Below are positions 20,021 to 28,984 of a stretch of 30,206 bases of DNA, piece by piece. The notes under the pieces were generated by a model that searched no databases, was not told the DNA's origin, and was given only the letters and a program-made list of their open reading frames with translations. The DNA lies in IMG/VR virus record IMGVR_UViG_3300030012_000623, positions 1-30,206 of that record; one strand, written 5' to 3'. Origin of the DNA: a virus. Position numbers and translations under genes: made by a program. Position 1 is the first letter of the stretch, and each line of letters begins with the position of its first letter.

Positions 20021-23011
20021 ATGGGTGGTTGGAATCCTATTGATGATTTAACAGATCTCATTGACGATCTTGTTGATGGTATTAGTGACTTAATTGAAGA
20101 TGTTATTTCTTGGATTGTTCCAATGCCAGATATTCCGGATTTTGGCACTCTTAGACCAGATCAAAATGCAAAAGGAATATTAGTAAATAAAATAAGTGCA
20201 AATGGTGCTATACCAATTATTTATGGAAGAAGAAAAGTTGGTGGAAATATTGTATATTTAGAAACTAGGCATCTTAGTCAAAGCACAGCAGATAATAAAT
20301 TTTTGATGATGGCACTAGTTTTAAGTGAAGGCGAAATTTCAAGTATTGATGGGATTTATGTAAATGACAAATTGGTCGTTTTTGATGGCAGTGTTAGTGA
20401 TAATGTAATAAGGAATGTAAGTAGTTCAGATCAAAACTTTTTTGACACAGAAGAAAATCAAGGTTTAATAAGAGTTGAAGCACATTTTGGTACTGATTCA
20501 CAAGGTTCATCTAATCTTTTAGGACAATCAAATACAAGTTGGACAACAGACCATAAACTTTCTGGATTAGCATATTTAGCTTTGGAATTTAGATGGAACG
20601 CTGATGCTTTTGGTTCATTGCCAACTGTTCAAGCATTGGTTAAAGGTCGTAAGGTATATGACCCAAGATTAGATAGCACTGTTACTGGAGGGAGTGGAAG
20701 CCATAGAGCAGATAACAGTTCAACTTGGGCATTTTCAGATAACCCAGTTTTACAAATGCTTGATTATTTGAGAAACGATAGGTTTGGTATGGGAATAACA
20801 AATAGTTATTTTGATAGTAATTTTGCAGATTGGCAAACAGCATCAAATGTTTGTGATACACAAATAACCCCAGTTAATGCAAATGCTCTACCTGTTATAT
20901 TTCATGGGTTTGGGTTTGGTTATGGTGGAGAAACAACTTCAAACACTATTGATTTAATGAATAGTAATACAGTTATAGATACTGCAAAAAATGCAATAGA
21001 TAATGTAAAAGAATTTGTAAGGGGTTCAAGATCATATTTAAATTTTTCTGGTGGTAAATATAATATTTTAGTTGAAAGCACTGGCACAGCTTCAATTACA
21101 CTTACAGAAGATAATATTCTTGGTGGAATAAATGTCATATCAAAAAATAAAAATTCAAGATTTAATAGAGTCATAGTAAATTTCATAAACCCAGATAAAA
21201 ATTATCAATCAGATTCAGCACAGTTTCCACCAGTAAATGAAGATTTGTTAACAGATACAGCAGATAAACATTCTTCATTATTAGCCGAAGATGGTGGAAT
21301 ATTATTGGAAGGTCGATTTGATTTTTCAATGTTGACTAATAAATTTCAAGCACAAGAAATGGCAGAAATAATTTTAAGACGTTCAAGATCAAGTTTAAAT
21401 GTTTCATTTAAAGCAGATGCTACAGCATTAGATTTATTAGTTGGAGATATTGTAAATATAACCCATGCAACACCTAGTTTTTCTGCAAAGCCTTTTAGAG
21501 TTCAAGGAATGACTTTAAATGCAGATCACACAATAAGTTTGAGTTGTTCAGAACATCAAGATTCATATTATACATTTGGCACACAAGACCCAATAGATGA
21601 ATTAATAGATACAACTTTACCTAACCCATTTAATGTTGCAACACCTAACATTTCTGTATCAGATGAATTAAGAGCTCTTAATGAGGAAGCAATAAGTGTA
21701 TTAGTTGTTGAAGCTACAACTGCTGATTTGTTTGCTACTGATTTTGAAGTTCAAGCTAAAAAAACCACTGACACAGATTTTATAAATTTAGGAAAAGCAA
21801 GTGGTAAAAAATTTGAATTAATAAATGTTGAAGATGATGCAATCTACAATGTAAGGGCAAGAACAATCACTTCATTAAGTCGTTCTGTATTTGTTTCAAC
21901 AACACATCAAATAGTTGGAAAAACAGCACCTCCAGAAACAGTAACAAATTTTTCAATAAATATAGTTAATACAGAAGCTCATTTATCCTGGACACCAGTT
22001 GGTGATTTAGATTTATCACATTATAGAATTAGACATTCAAGAGATACTACAGCAAGTGCAAACTATGCGAATTCTGTTGATTTGATAGCGAAAGTTTCAA
22101 GACCGGCTAATACCGCTGTAGTACCCGCAATGACAGGAACATATTTTATAAAAGCTGTTGATAAATTAGGTAATGAATCACTTGATGCAACATCTTCAGT
22201 TGCGATTATTCAAAATATAAAAGATTTAAATTTAGTTTCTACTTCCACACAAAACCCAACTTTTTCTGGGGCAAAGTCGAATGTTGTTGTTGTTGGAAAT
22301 ACATTAAGATTAGCAACAAGTACATTATTCGATAGTGGTGCAGGAAATTTTGATTCAACTGGTGGTTTGTTTGATGGTGGTGGTGGTAAAGTTTCTGCAA
22401 GTGGAACTTATGATTTTGATACACATATTGATGTAGGTGGTGTTTTTACTAATAGGGTTACAGCAAATGTAACAATGAATAGAGTGAGTTTTGGAATTTC
22501 ATTTGATGATGCAACTGGAAATTTTGATGCTCGTGAAGGTTTATTTGATGGTGATGCAAATGAATTTGGTGATACAAATGTTGAGTTGCAAATAGCAACA
22601 ACAGAAGACGACCCAGGAAGTGGAAGCCCAACATATACTTCATTTAGAAAATTTTTTGTTGGAGATTATAAAGCTAGAGGATTTAAGTTTAGAGCAGTGT
22701 TAACTACATTAGATTCAGAAGCAACACCAAGTGTGAGTGCTTTATCTGTAACTGTTGATATGCCAGATAGAGTTATAGCTGAAAATGATATTGCTAGTGG
22801 AGCAGGGGCAAAAGCTATTACATTTAGTCCTGCATTCAAATCTCTCCAGGGTGTAGGTATTTCTGCTCAGAACTTGGCGAGTGGTGATTTCTATGCTATA
22901 ACAAATAAAAGTGCTACTGGTTTCACAATTACGTTTTTTAATAGTAGTAGTTCTGCGATAAATAGAACATTTGATTATGTAGCAAAAGGTTTTGGCGAAT
23001 TAGTAACATAA
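20021..23011 (+). CDS. Tail tip / host attachment protein, J-like
   Basis: A 996-residue protein, the largest here. An amphipathic Asp/Ile-rich start (residues 5-35) is followed by the J-type hub: GAIPIIYGRRKVGGNIVYLE, VQALVKGRKVYDPRLD, LDYLRNDRFGMG and RFNRVIVNFINP. A fibronectin-III-like domain follows (about residues 637-725, PPETVTNFSI then AHLSWTP). Beyond it come two similar Gly/Asp stretches, GNFDSTGGLFDG near 776 and GNFDAREGLFDG near 833, in a beta-rich end likely to touch the cell surface. It should form the tail tip that contacts the receptor. Confidence 0.9.
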   Translation: MGGWNPIDDLTDLIDDLVDGISDLIEDVISWIVPMPDIPDFGTLRPDQNAKGILVNKISANGAIPIIYGRRKVGGNIVYLETRHLSQSTADNKFLMMALVLSEGEISSIDGIYVNDKLVVFDGSVSDNVIRNVSSSDQNFFDTEENQGLIRVEAHFGTDSQGSSNLLGQSNTSWTTDHKLSGLAYLALEFRWNADAFGSLPTVQALVKGRKVYDPRLDSTVTGGSGSHRADNSSTWAFSDNPVLQMLDYLRNDRFGMGITNSYFDSNFADWQTASNVCDTQITPVNANALPVIFHGFGFGYGGETTSNTIDLMNSNTVIDTAKNAIDNVKEFVRGSRSYLNFSGGKYNILVESTGTASITLTEDNILGGINVISKNKNSRFNRVIVNFINPDKNYQSDSAQFPPVNEDLLTDTADKHSSLLAEDGGILLEGRFDFSMLTNKFQAQEMAEIILRRSRSSLNVSFKADATALDLLVGDIVNITHATPSFSAKPFRVQGMTLNADHTISLSCSEHQDSYYTFGTQDPIDELIDTTLPNPFNVATPNISVSDELRALNEEAISVLVVEATTADLFATDFEVQAKKTTDTDFINLGKASGKKFELINVEDDAIYNVRARTITSLSRSVFVSTTHQIVGKTAPPETVTNFSINIVNTEAHLSWTPVGDLDLSHYRIRHSRDTTASANYANSVDLIAKVSRPANTAVVPAMTGTYFIKAVDKLGNESLDATSSVAIIQNIKDLNLVSTSTQNPTFSGAKSNVVVVGNTLRLATSTLFDSGAGNFDSTGGLFDGGGGKVSASGTYDFDTHIDVGGVFTNRVTANVTMNRVSFGISFDDATGNFDAREGLFDGDANEFGDTNVELQIATTEDDPGSGSPTYTSFRKFFVGDYKARGFKFRAVLTTLDSEATPSVSALSVTVDMPDRVIAENDIASGAGAKAITFSPAFKSLQGVGISAQNLASGDFYAITNKSATGFTITFFNSSSSAINRTFDYVAKGFGELVT

Positions 23012-23021
23012 AGAGGTAAAT

Positions 23022-23468
23022 ATGGCTCAACACGATTATGTAATAGATAACCAAACATTTCCTGCAACAAGGACAGATATTAATAATGTACTACAAGCTA
23101 TAGTTTCGGTAAATAGTGGTTCTTCTGCACCAAGCACAACATATGCTTATCAATTATGGTACGATACAAGTAATAACATTTTGAAAATAAGAAATGCTGA
23201 TAATGATGCCTTTATAAATTTGTTTACATTTGACCAAACAGCAGACACAGCCGAAGTATCAGCAGGAGGAGGTGCAGGGTTTTTCCAGGGTGATAATGGT
23301 AGTCAAGGCGATACTACAAATGGAAAAAAAGATATATTTAGAACCCACGAACAAGAACTAAATACAAATACAACAATAGCTTCTGGCGATAATACTGGTT
23401 GTTTTCATAGCCTTTCTATCGCAAGTGGTATAACATTAACAGTAGCAGGAAATTTGGTGATAGCATGA
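23022..23468 (+). CDS. Small tail tip/fibre-associated protein
   Basis: A 148-residue protein: MAQHDYVIDNQTFPATRTDI, then NNVLQAIVSVNSGSSAP, an LWYDTSNNILKIR strand, and a Gly/Thr/Ser-rich end with ASGITLTVAGNLVIA. This start is typical of small marine phage fibre or fibre-adaptor proteins linking the tip to longer fibres. AGAGG before ATG 23022; overlap by ATGA with the first long fibre. Confidence 0.72.
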   Translation: MAQHDYVIDNQTFPATRTDINNVLQAIVSVNSGSSAPSTTYAYQLWYDTSNNILKIRNADNDAFINLFTFDQTADTAEVSAGGGAGFFQGDNGSQGDTTNGKKDIFRTHEQELNTNTTIASGDNTGCFHSLSIASGITLTVAGNLVIA

Positions 23469-24547
23469 GTTCAACAATAAAAGTAAATAATATTCAAAAT
23501 TTAGCGGGTGATGATAGTGGTATAGATCTATCAACAAATGACCAAATAATTTTAAAAACTGCTAATACTACAGCAATAACAGTAGATAGTTCTCAAGATG
23601 TAAGTATGGGTGGAAAGCTAGGAATAGGTGCTTCCACCATAGATAGTGATATTCACATAGAAAAGTCATCTGATTTAGAAATTAAATTAGAAAGAACTGG
23701 TGCAGGCACATCAACTATAGGTGTGCCATCAAGTGGGCAACTGCTTATAAATAATACGTCAAATGCTGATATGATTTTTTCTACAAATAATGCGGAGAGA
23801 TATAGAGTCAAAAATAATGGCAATTTTCTTATAGGAACAACTGATCAAAGTCCTGCTGAAAGCTCTAGTGTTAATGGTACAAGGATAGGCAGTACTGGTA
23901 AAATTCAAGTTTCAGCTAATGGCGATTCTGGAATACAAGTAAACAGAACAAGTGATGATGGTAATTTAGTATTATTAAGACAAGCAGGAACTGTTGAAGG
24001 TAGTATTACTGTAAGTGGTTCAACTGTTTCATATAATGGTGGTCACTTAGCTAGATGGTCAAGATTACTTGATAACAGTAAAGACACATCAATAGTCAAA
24101 GGCACAGTAATGACTAATCTTGATGAAATGGTTGAATGGAAACATGAAAAAGAGTTATGGACTAAAGATGATGAACTGCCTGTTGGAGTATCTGTAGGTG
24201 ATATAAAAAAAGATGCTTATACAGAAGATAATGAACAGTTAAATAAAATGGCAGTATCAAGTGTTGAGGGTGATGATAATGTTGCAGGGGTTTTTGTTAA
24301 TTGGGATGATGATGATGATTCTAACGATATGAATGTTGCAATGACTGGTGATATGGTCATTAGAATTGCACAAGGAACAAAAGTCGCTAGAGGTGATTTA
24401 CTTATGAGTGCAGGAGATGGTACTGCAAAACCTCAAGATGATGATATTGTAAGAAGTAAAACAATAGCAAAAGTAACATCAACAAAAGTATCGCATACAT
24501 ATGATGATGGCACTTATCTAGTGCCATGTGTATTGATGGCTTGTTAG
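23465..24547 (+). CDS. Tail fibre 1 with autoprotease-type end
   Basis: A 360-residue protein. It opens with the adapter STIKVNNIQNLAGDDSGIDL, shared with fibre 2, then a repeated beta shaft. From about residue 198 it changes to HLARWSRLLDNSKDTSIVKG, EWKHEKELW and GDLLMSAGDGTAKPQ, which resembles the Peptidase_G2-type autoprocessing/chaperone end and not S74. An acidic DDDDDSND loop may bind metal. It is the first of three tandem fibres, each likely trimeric. Confidence 0.75.
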   Translation: MSSTIKVNNIQNLAGDDSGIDLSTNDQIILKTANTTAITVDSSQDVSMGGKLGIGASTIDSDIHIEKSSDLEIKLERTGAGTSTIGVPSSGQLLINNTSNADMIFSTNNAERYRVKNNGNFLIGTTDQSPAESSSVNGTRIGSTGKIQVSANGDSGIQVNRTSDDGNLVLLRQAGTVEGSITVSGSTVSYNGGHLARWSRLLDNSKDTSIVKGTVMTNLDEMVEWKHEKELWTKDDELPVGVSVGDIKKDAYTEDNEQLNKMAVSSVEGDDNVAGVFVNWDDDDDSNDMNVAMTGDMVIRIAQGTKVARGDLLMSAGDGTAKPQDDDIVRSKTIAKVTSTKVSHTYDDGTYLVPCVLMAC

Positions 24548-24556
24548 GAGTAGAGA

Positions 24557-25567
24557 ATGTCAGAAATTAAAGTAAATAGTGTTGTAAACTCAACTGGAGA
24601 TAATGACAGTGGATTAGATTTATCAACTAATGATAAAATAGGAATGAAAATAGCAAATAGCGAAGTTGCTACAATAGACACAACTGGAGTTGTTTTTAAT
24701 GAGGGTTCAGCAGATAGAGATTTTAGAGTTGAATCAGATGCTAAAACACATGCTTTTTTTCTTGAAGGCAGTACAAGTCGTGCGGGTTTTGGAACTAGCA
24801 GTCCATCAGCAGGGTTACATTTAGAAGGCACAGCAGACAATCTCGCTTCACAATTAAAAATAACTGCAAGTGGTGTTGTTTCACAATACATAGGTGGCAG
24901 TAGTTCAGAAGGGTTATCTATTGGACACGATAGTGGAAGTTTACCTATTGTATTCAAAACTGGTGTAAATGGTAATACTGGTGTTACTGGCTCTGGCACA
25001 GAACGTATGCGAATAGACAGCAGTGGTCATTTTATGATTGGCAGAACCAGTTTTAGCTTTGATAATACTTCTGGCTTTTCTGTTGCAGGGTCTGGTTCAA
25101 CTATAGGTCAAATACACTCTATTACAGATGGTGAAGAGTGTATAAAATTGAATAGGAAAAATAGTAATGGAAATGGTTTAGCTTTTTTTAGAGGGTCAAC
25201 AAATAATGTTGGAAGTATAAATTTTGGTACAAGTTCAGTATCTTACAACACTTCTAGTGATTACAGATTAAAAGAAAATTTAGAATATAATTTTGATGCA
25301 ACAACAAGACTAAAACAACTAAAGCCTTGTAGATTTAATTTTATAACAGATGCAGATAATACTGTTGATGGCTTTTTGGCTCATGAGGTATCAAGCATAG
25401 TTCCAGAAGCTATAAGTGGAGAGAAAGATGCAGTAGATGCAGATGGAAATATTGACCCACAAGGCATAGATCAAAGTAAACTTGTACCTCTTTTAGTTAA
25501 ATCATTACAAGAAGCATTTACAAGAATAGATACATTAGAAGCCGAAGTAAAAGCATTGAAAGGTTAA
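24557..25567 (+). CDS. Tail fibre 2 with S74 self-cleaving chaperone
   Basis: A 336-residue protein. The start SEIKVNSVVNSTGDNDSGLD matches fibre 1, followed by a Ser/Gly beta shaft. The end is an S74 intramolecular chaperone: SSDYRLKENL with Ser234 and Lys239 five apart, as in the catalytic Ser-Lys pair of the endosialidase chaperones, then GFLAHEVSSIVPEAISGEKD and a coiled-coil tail. It should cut itself before Ser234 after the trimer folds. Confidence 0.85.
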   Translation: MSEIKVNSVVNSTGDNDSGLDLSTNDKIGMKIANSEVATIDTTGVVFNEGSADRDFRVESDAKTHAFFLEGSTSRAGFGTSSPSAGLHLEGTADNLASQLKITASGVVSQYIGGSSSEGLSIGHDSGSLPIVFKTGVNGNTGVTGSGTERMRIDSSGHFMIGRTSFSFDNTSGFSVAGSGSTIGQIHSITDGEECIKLNRKNSNGNGLAFFRGSTNNVGSINFGTSSVSYNTSSDYRLKENLEYNFDATTRLKQLKPCRFNFITDADNTVDGFLAHEVSSIVPEAISGEKDAVDADGNIDPQGIDQSKLVPLLVKSLQEAFTRIDTLEAEVKALKG

Positions 25568-25570
25568 AAT

Positions 25571-26443
25571 ATGAGTACATTAACAGTAGGAACAATAGCA
25601 GAAAAAGTTACTGATGCCGGAGTAGCAGTTGATGGTGTAACTCTAAAAGATGGTGATGTAACCATTGCAGATAAAATCATACATGATGGAGATACCAACA
25701 CAGCTATAAGGTTTCCTAGTGCTGATACAATATCATTTGAAACTGGTGGTAGTGAAGCTGGGCGAATTACATCTGATAGGCATGTTTTGATTGGTACGAC
25801 CACAGATGGAACAACAGCAGTAGGTACTGTGATTAGAGATGCAGGTGAAGTTTTAATTACTAGAGATAGTAACCCACCTTTATTGCTTAATAGAAATACA
25901 AGCAGTGGTGATGCTATTGAACTTAGAAAAGATAACGTCAGAGTTGGTGGAATTGTAGTAAGGACAAATGATGTAGGCATTAGTGAGGGTGATACTGGAA
26001 TAAAATTTTTAGGTGATAATGATGATATTAGACCTTGTAATGGAAGTAATTCAGATAGAGATAATGCTATAGATTTAGGAGATGCAAGTGCAAGATTTAG
26101 TGAAGTTCATGCAACAACTGGAGCAATACAAACTTCAGACAGAAATGAGAAACAAGATATAGAAGAATTAAATGATTCAGAAAAAAATGTTGCTGTAGTA
26201 GCTAAAAGTCTTTTAAGAAAATATAGATGGAAACACGCAGTTGAAGAAAAAGGTGATAAGGCAAGAACTCACTTTGGTATTATAGCACAAGACTTACAAG
26301 ACGCTTTTACAGCAGAGGGTTTAGATGCAAGTAACTATGCAATGTTTTGTTCAGATACTTGGACAGATGAAGATGGCAAAGAACATACTAGATTAGGTAT
26401 AAGGTATCCTCAATTATTAGCATTTATTATATCGGCTATATAG
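25571..26443 (+). CDS. Tail fibre 3 with S74 chaperone
   Basis: A 290-residue protein. It has a different start (STLTVGTIAEKVTDAGVAVD), a beta shaft, and an S74-type end: TSDRNEKQDIEEL with Ser189 and Lys194 five apart, HFGIIAQDLQDAF, and a final RYPQLLAFIISAI. The last coiled coil is shorter than in fibre 2, so trimer formation may differ. It may be an alternative fibre or a second receptor binder. Confidence 0.8.
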   Translation: MSTLTVGTIAEKVTDAGVAVDGVTLKDGDVTIADKIIHDGDTNTAIRFPSADTISFETGGSEAGRITSDRHVLIGTTTDGTTAVGTVIRDAGEVLITRDSNPPLLLNRNTSSGDAIELRKDNVRVGGIVVRTNDVGISEGDTGIKFLGDNDDIRPCNGSNSDRDNAIDLGDASARFSEVHATTGAIQTSDRNEKQDIEELNDSEKNVAVVAKSLLRKYRWKHAVEEKGDKARTHFGIIAQDLQDAFTAEGLDASNYAMFCSDTWTDEDGKEHTRLGIRYPQLLAFIISAI

Positions 26444-26451
26444 GTAATTAA

Positions 26452-26619
26452 ATGTCAAAACCAAGTATTCAAAGCATAAATTTAAAATTAGAAAAACACA
26501 TTGCTGTTAGTGATGAAAGATTTATTGAATTATTAAGTAGGGTTAAAAGATTAGAGCATATAATGATAGGTACATCTGGCACAGCAATAGTAATGCTAAT
26601 AGGTTTACTCGTGAGGTAA
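26452..26619 (+). CDS. XhlA-like membrane protein
   Basis: A 55-residue protein: an amphipathic helix (residues 8-36, LKLEKHIAVSDERFIELLSR and on) followed by one membrane span (38-54, IMIGTSGTAIVMLIGLLV). This plan matches small XhlA-type lysis accessories, in which a coiled coil is joined to one C-terminal anchor. It opens the lysis region right after the fibres. The family match is by architecture only. Confidence 0.6.
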   Translation: MSKPSIQSINLKLEKHIAVSDERFIELLSRVKRLEHIMIGTSGTAIVMLIGLLVR

Positions 26620-26620
26620 T

Positions 26621-27370
26621 ATGGTAGTTGCAGAAATTCTTACTGGTATTGCTCTAGTACAAAAATCAGTAGAGTTTATTAAGAGCAACATAGCCACAGC
26701 AAAAGACATAAAAGACATAGCCAAGCAAATTGATGGGTTCTTTGAAGGCGAAGAACAAATGAATAAGAAGCAAGGCAAGGGCATGGGTATTGCTCAACAG
26801 TTTGGCATTGAATCAACAGCATCAGATTTTATAGATAGAAAATTACTTGAAGAACAACGATATGAGTTGAAGCTATTAATTGATAATAGATTTGGGCATG
26901 GCACTTGGAATCAAATTCTTTCTGAAAGAGCCGATAAAATAAAACAAGCTAAAGAAGCACAAAGACAAGCTAAATTAGAAGCTAAGAAACAAAAAGAAGA
27001 AGTTTTTGAAGCAATAAAATGGGTAGCGATTATTTTATTTGGGGTGGGTGTAACCATCTTACTTTTGGTGTTAGGTCTAAAAGCGTTTGCTACAGAATTA
27101 GTTTATGAATACAAACCCAAAGATTATTCAAGACAACAAAAAACATGGAGAAATCCAGATTTAAAAAAATACACAACTTGTAGATTGAAGAAAAGAATTA
27201 CATCAAAATATACTAACAAAAAAGCTTGTATATATGAGGGTGGTAATAAGACTTTTACAATGATGATTGAAACTTGGTGTCCTCGCAAATATCGTTGTGT
27301 TTATGACCCAAATGGAAGCGAACCAGACATTGATAAAGTGATGGATAGTTTGAGGAGCATAAAAGATTGA
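26621..27370 (+). CDS. Membrane protein with Cys-rich outer domain
   Basis: A 249-residue protein. Residues 1-130 are a helical cytoplasmic part (IALVQKSVEFIKSN, then LDN-type RFGHGTWNQIL and a Lys/Ala coiled coil). One span lies at 134-153. Beyond it is a basic domain with four Cys (187, 203, 220, 226) that may form two disulfides in the periplasm. The N-terminal half resembles uncharacterised marine phage proteins. Its place beside holin and lysozyme genes suggests lysis or envelope action; role unproven. Confidence 0.62.
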   Translation: MVVAEILTGIALVQKSVEFIKSNIATAKDIKDIAKQIDGFFEGEEQMNKKQGKGMGIAQQFGIESTASDFIDRKLLEEQRYELKLLIDNRFGHGTWNQILSERADKIKQAKEAQRQAKLEAKKQKEEVFEAIKWVAIILFGVGVTILLLVLGLKAFATELVYEYKPKDYSRQQKTWRNPDLKKYTTCRLKKRITSKYTNKKACIYEGGNKTFTMMIETWCPRKYRCVYDPNGSEPDIDKVMDSLRSIKD

Positions 27371-27573
27371 TTACAGCATTTATGTTATATTGTGCTATGC
27401 AACCAGCAAAAATGAATATTGCTAAAATTTATTTTAAATCGGTTAATGATTGTACTTATTATGCAGAAAAACTAAGTGGACAAGAGTTTATGTCTGTAAA
27501 TGGCAATCAAACTTATGAATGTGTTTGCAAATTAGTTCCAAGCATAAACCCAGACAAAGTAAAGGTTTATTGA
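27367..27573 (+). CDS. Small Cys-rich, possibly exported protein
   Basis: A 68-residue reading from TTG 27367, or 63 from ATG 27382. A short hydrophobic start (MITAFMLYCAM) precedes a domain with Cys 29, 52 and 54. The signal is too short to be sure of export. It overlaps the previous gene, which also has an outer Cys-rich domain, so the two may partner in the envelope. Spanin-like function is possible but no lipobox or clear anchor is seen. Confidence 0.5.
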   Translation: MITAFMLYCAMQPAKMNIAKIYFKSVNDCTYYAEKLSGQEFMSVNGNQTYECVCKLVPSINPDKVKVY

Positions 27574-27797
27574 TGGAAAAAAAATTAGATGTTGATAAAA
27601 TGTATAAAAAACCAGTTTCTTTGAAAGTTGACGAAAATAGTTTTGAATTAAGTTTACGAATCCTGGGAAATGAATTTATTGCAATAAAGATTGGCTCAAC
27701 AAATTTTTCTGGTAAACTAATTGCAGGTGGAATTTTGTTATTATTTTTTACATTTATGATATTAGAAGTTTTTGGTTTGAATGAGGTGATGCAGTGA
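27573..27797 (+). CDS. Small single-span membrane protein
   Basis: A 74-residue protein with a charged soluble start (MEKKLDVDKMYKKPVSL) and a C-terminal span at residues 48-67 (KLIAGGILLLFFTFMILEVF). ATG 27573 overlaps the previous stop (TGATG region); a longer reading from 27519 lies inside that gene. A lysis accessory is possible. Confidence 0.6.
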   Translation: MEKKLDVDKMYKKPVSLKVDENSFELSLRILGNEFIAIKIGSTNFSGKLIAGGILLLFFTFMILEVFGLNEVMQ

Positions 27798-28000
27798 ATG
27801 TAGAAACATTTTTAAAATGGAAAATATTACCAAGATTAATGATGCTTGTAAGCACAATTATGTCCTGGAGGTGTGCAGAATGGTTTATGGCTTTAGAAGA
27901 CCCAACAGCATCACAATCTGCATTTGTATCAGTTGTAATGGGTGTAATGACAGGAATTTTTGGAATATGGATAGGTCAAGAACATAAGGTGGAAAAATGA
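27794..28000 (+). CDS. Two-span holin-like protein (GTG start)
   Basis: A 68-residue protein with two membrane spans, about 12-32 (LPRLMMLVSTIMSWRCAEW) and 43-62 (SAFVSVVMGVMTGIFGIWIG). The LKWKILPRLMML start and the spans match a small membrane protein I know from marine phages, next to lysozyme genes. Two-span proteins of this length are commonly class II holins. It overlaps both neighbours. Confidence 0.68.
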   Translation: MNVETFLKWKILPRLMMLVSTIMSWRCAEWFMALEDPTASQSAFVSVVMGVMTGIFGIWIGQEHKVEK

Positions 28001-28440
28001 ACATAGAAGAATTAAAAGAACATATTGCTCAAGAAGAAGGTTTGAAATATGAAATTTACCGATGCAGTGAAGGTTACCCCACGGCAGGGATAGGACATTT
28101 AATCACTGAATGGGACGAGGATTATTATGGAAAACCAATAGGAACAGAAGTTTCAAAAGAACAAGTTGATTCCTGGTTTGAAAAAGATTTAAATGTTGCA
28201 ATACGTGATATGGAACAATTTACAGAAGGCATGAATGTAGACGAAAATGTTAAAGAATGTGTAACTCACATGGTGTTTCAATTAGGTTTACCAAGATTAA
28301 ATAAATTTAAAAAATTTAAACAAGCATTATTAGATAAGGATATTGAAACTGCACAAGCCGAAATGAAAGATTCACTTTGGTATAGACAAACAACAAATAG
28401 AGCAGAAAGATTAATTGAAAAATTAGGGAAAAGTGCATGA
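27997..28440 (+). CDS. T4-type lysozyme (GH24 endolysin)
   Basis: A 147-residue enzyme closely following T4 lysozyme: QEEGLKYEIYRCSEGYPTAG with catalytic Glu14 and Thr29, then IGHLITEW. The T4 Asp20 position is Cys23 here, a natural E-C-T form also seen in other phage lysozymes. Later parts fit: FEKDLNVAIRDM, VTHMVFQLG, LWYRQTTNRAERLI. It cleaves the glycan chain of peptidoglycan. No signal peptide is seen, so a holin must let it out. Confidence 0.93.
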   Translation: MNIEELKEHIAQEEGLKYEIYRCSEGYPTAGIGHLITEWDEDYYGKPIGTEVSKEQVDSWFEKDLNVAIRDMEQFTEGMNVDENVKECVTHMVFQLGLPRLNKFKKFKQALLDKDIETAQAEMKDSLWYRQTTNRAERLIEKLGKSA

Positions 28441-28814
28441 TTGCAAGTTTATTACCAGTTGCATCTAAGTTATTAGGCAAATTTATTGAGGATAAGGACA
28501 CCAAAAATAAATTAGCACATGAGATAGCCACCATGGCAGAGAAACATGCCCAGGCATTGGCTATGGAGCAAATAAAGGTAAATCAAGAAGAAGCAAAAGG
28601 CAATTGGTTTCAAAGTTCCTGGCGACCCCTTATAGGTTGGATTTGCGGTCTTTCCTTAATGATAAATTACATGGTGTCGCCTATTTTAGCAGGGTTTGGA
28701 ATAATCATACCACAAGCTGATATGTCGGTAATGATGCCCCTTTTATTTGGAATGCTTGGCATATCTGGATTAAGAAGCTTTGATAAATATAAAAAAACGG
28801 ACACAAAAAAATGA
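28437..28814 (+). CDS. Holin-like protein (3TM/GTA holin family)
   Basis: A 125-residue protein: a helical start, a central SSWRPLIGWICGLSLMINYM (residues 60-79), a second span around 80-92 and a third at 98-112 (VMMPLLFGMLGISG), and a basic tail. The SWRPLIGW motif is the mark of the 3-span holin family (PF11351). It overlaps the lysozyme gene by ATGA, as holin and endolysin pairs do. Confidence 0.85.
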   Translation: MIASLLPVASKLLGKFIEDKDTKNKLAHEIATMAEKHAQALAMEQIKVNQEEAKGNWFQSSWRPLIGWICGLSLMINYMVSPILAGFGIIIPQADMSVMMPLLFGMLGISGLRSFDKYKKTDTKK

Positions 28815-28984
28815 GCAAATTTTATATGAAGTTATACGATTTTTTTACAAGCATAGCGAATTATTTTTGGAAAAAAGCATTGCAACCAAGAAAAGAAAGG
28901 AGCTATCATGGCACTAACACCGAAACAAAAAAAGTTACCAAAAGGGCTACAAGAAGCAATTCTAAAAAGTCAAAAAAAAGGTAA
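28811..28984 (+). CDS. Small basic protein, unknown
   Basis: A 57-residue reading. The first 33 residues (MSKFYMKLYDFFTSIANYFW and on) look like a conserved amphipathic segment of marine phages. The rest shares DNA with the next gene in another frame and is simply Lys/Thr-rich, so only the first half may be under selection. ATGA overlap with the holin gene supports translation. Confidence 0.55.
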   Translation: MSKFYMKLYDFFTSIANYFWKKALQPRKERSYHGTNTETKKVTKRATRSNSKKSKKR

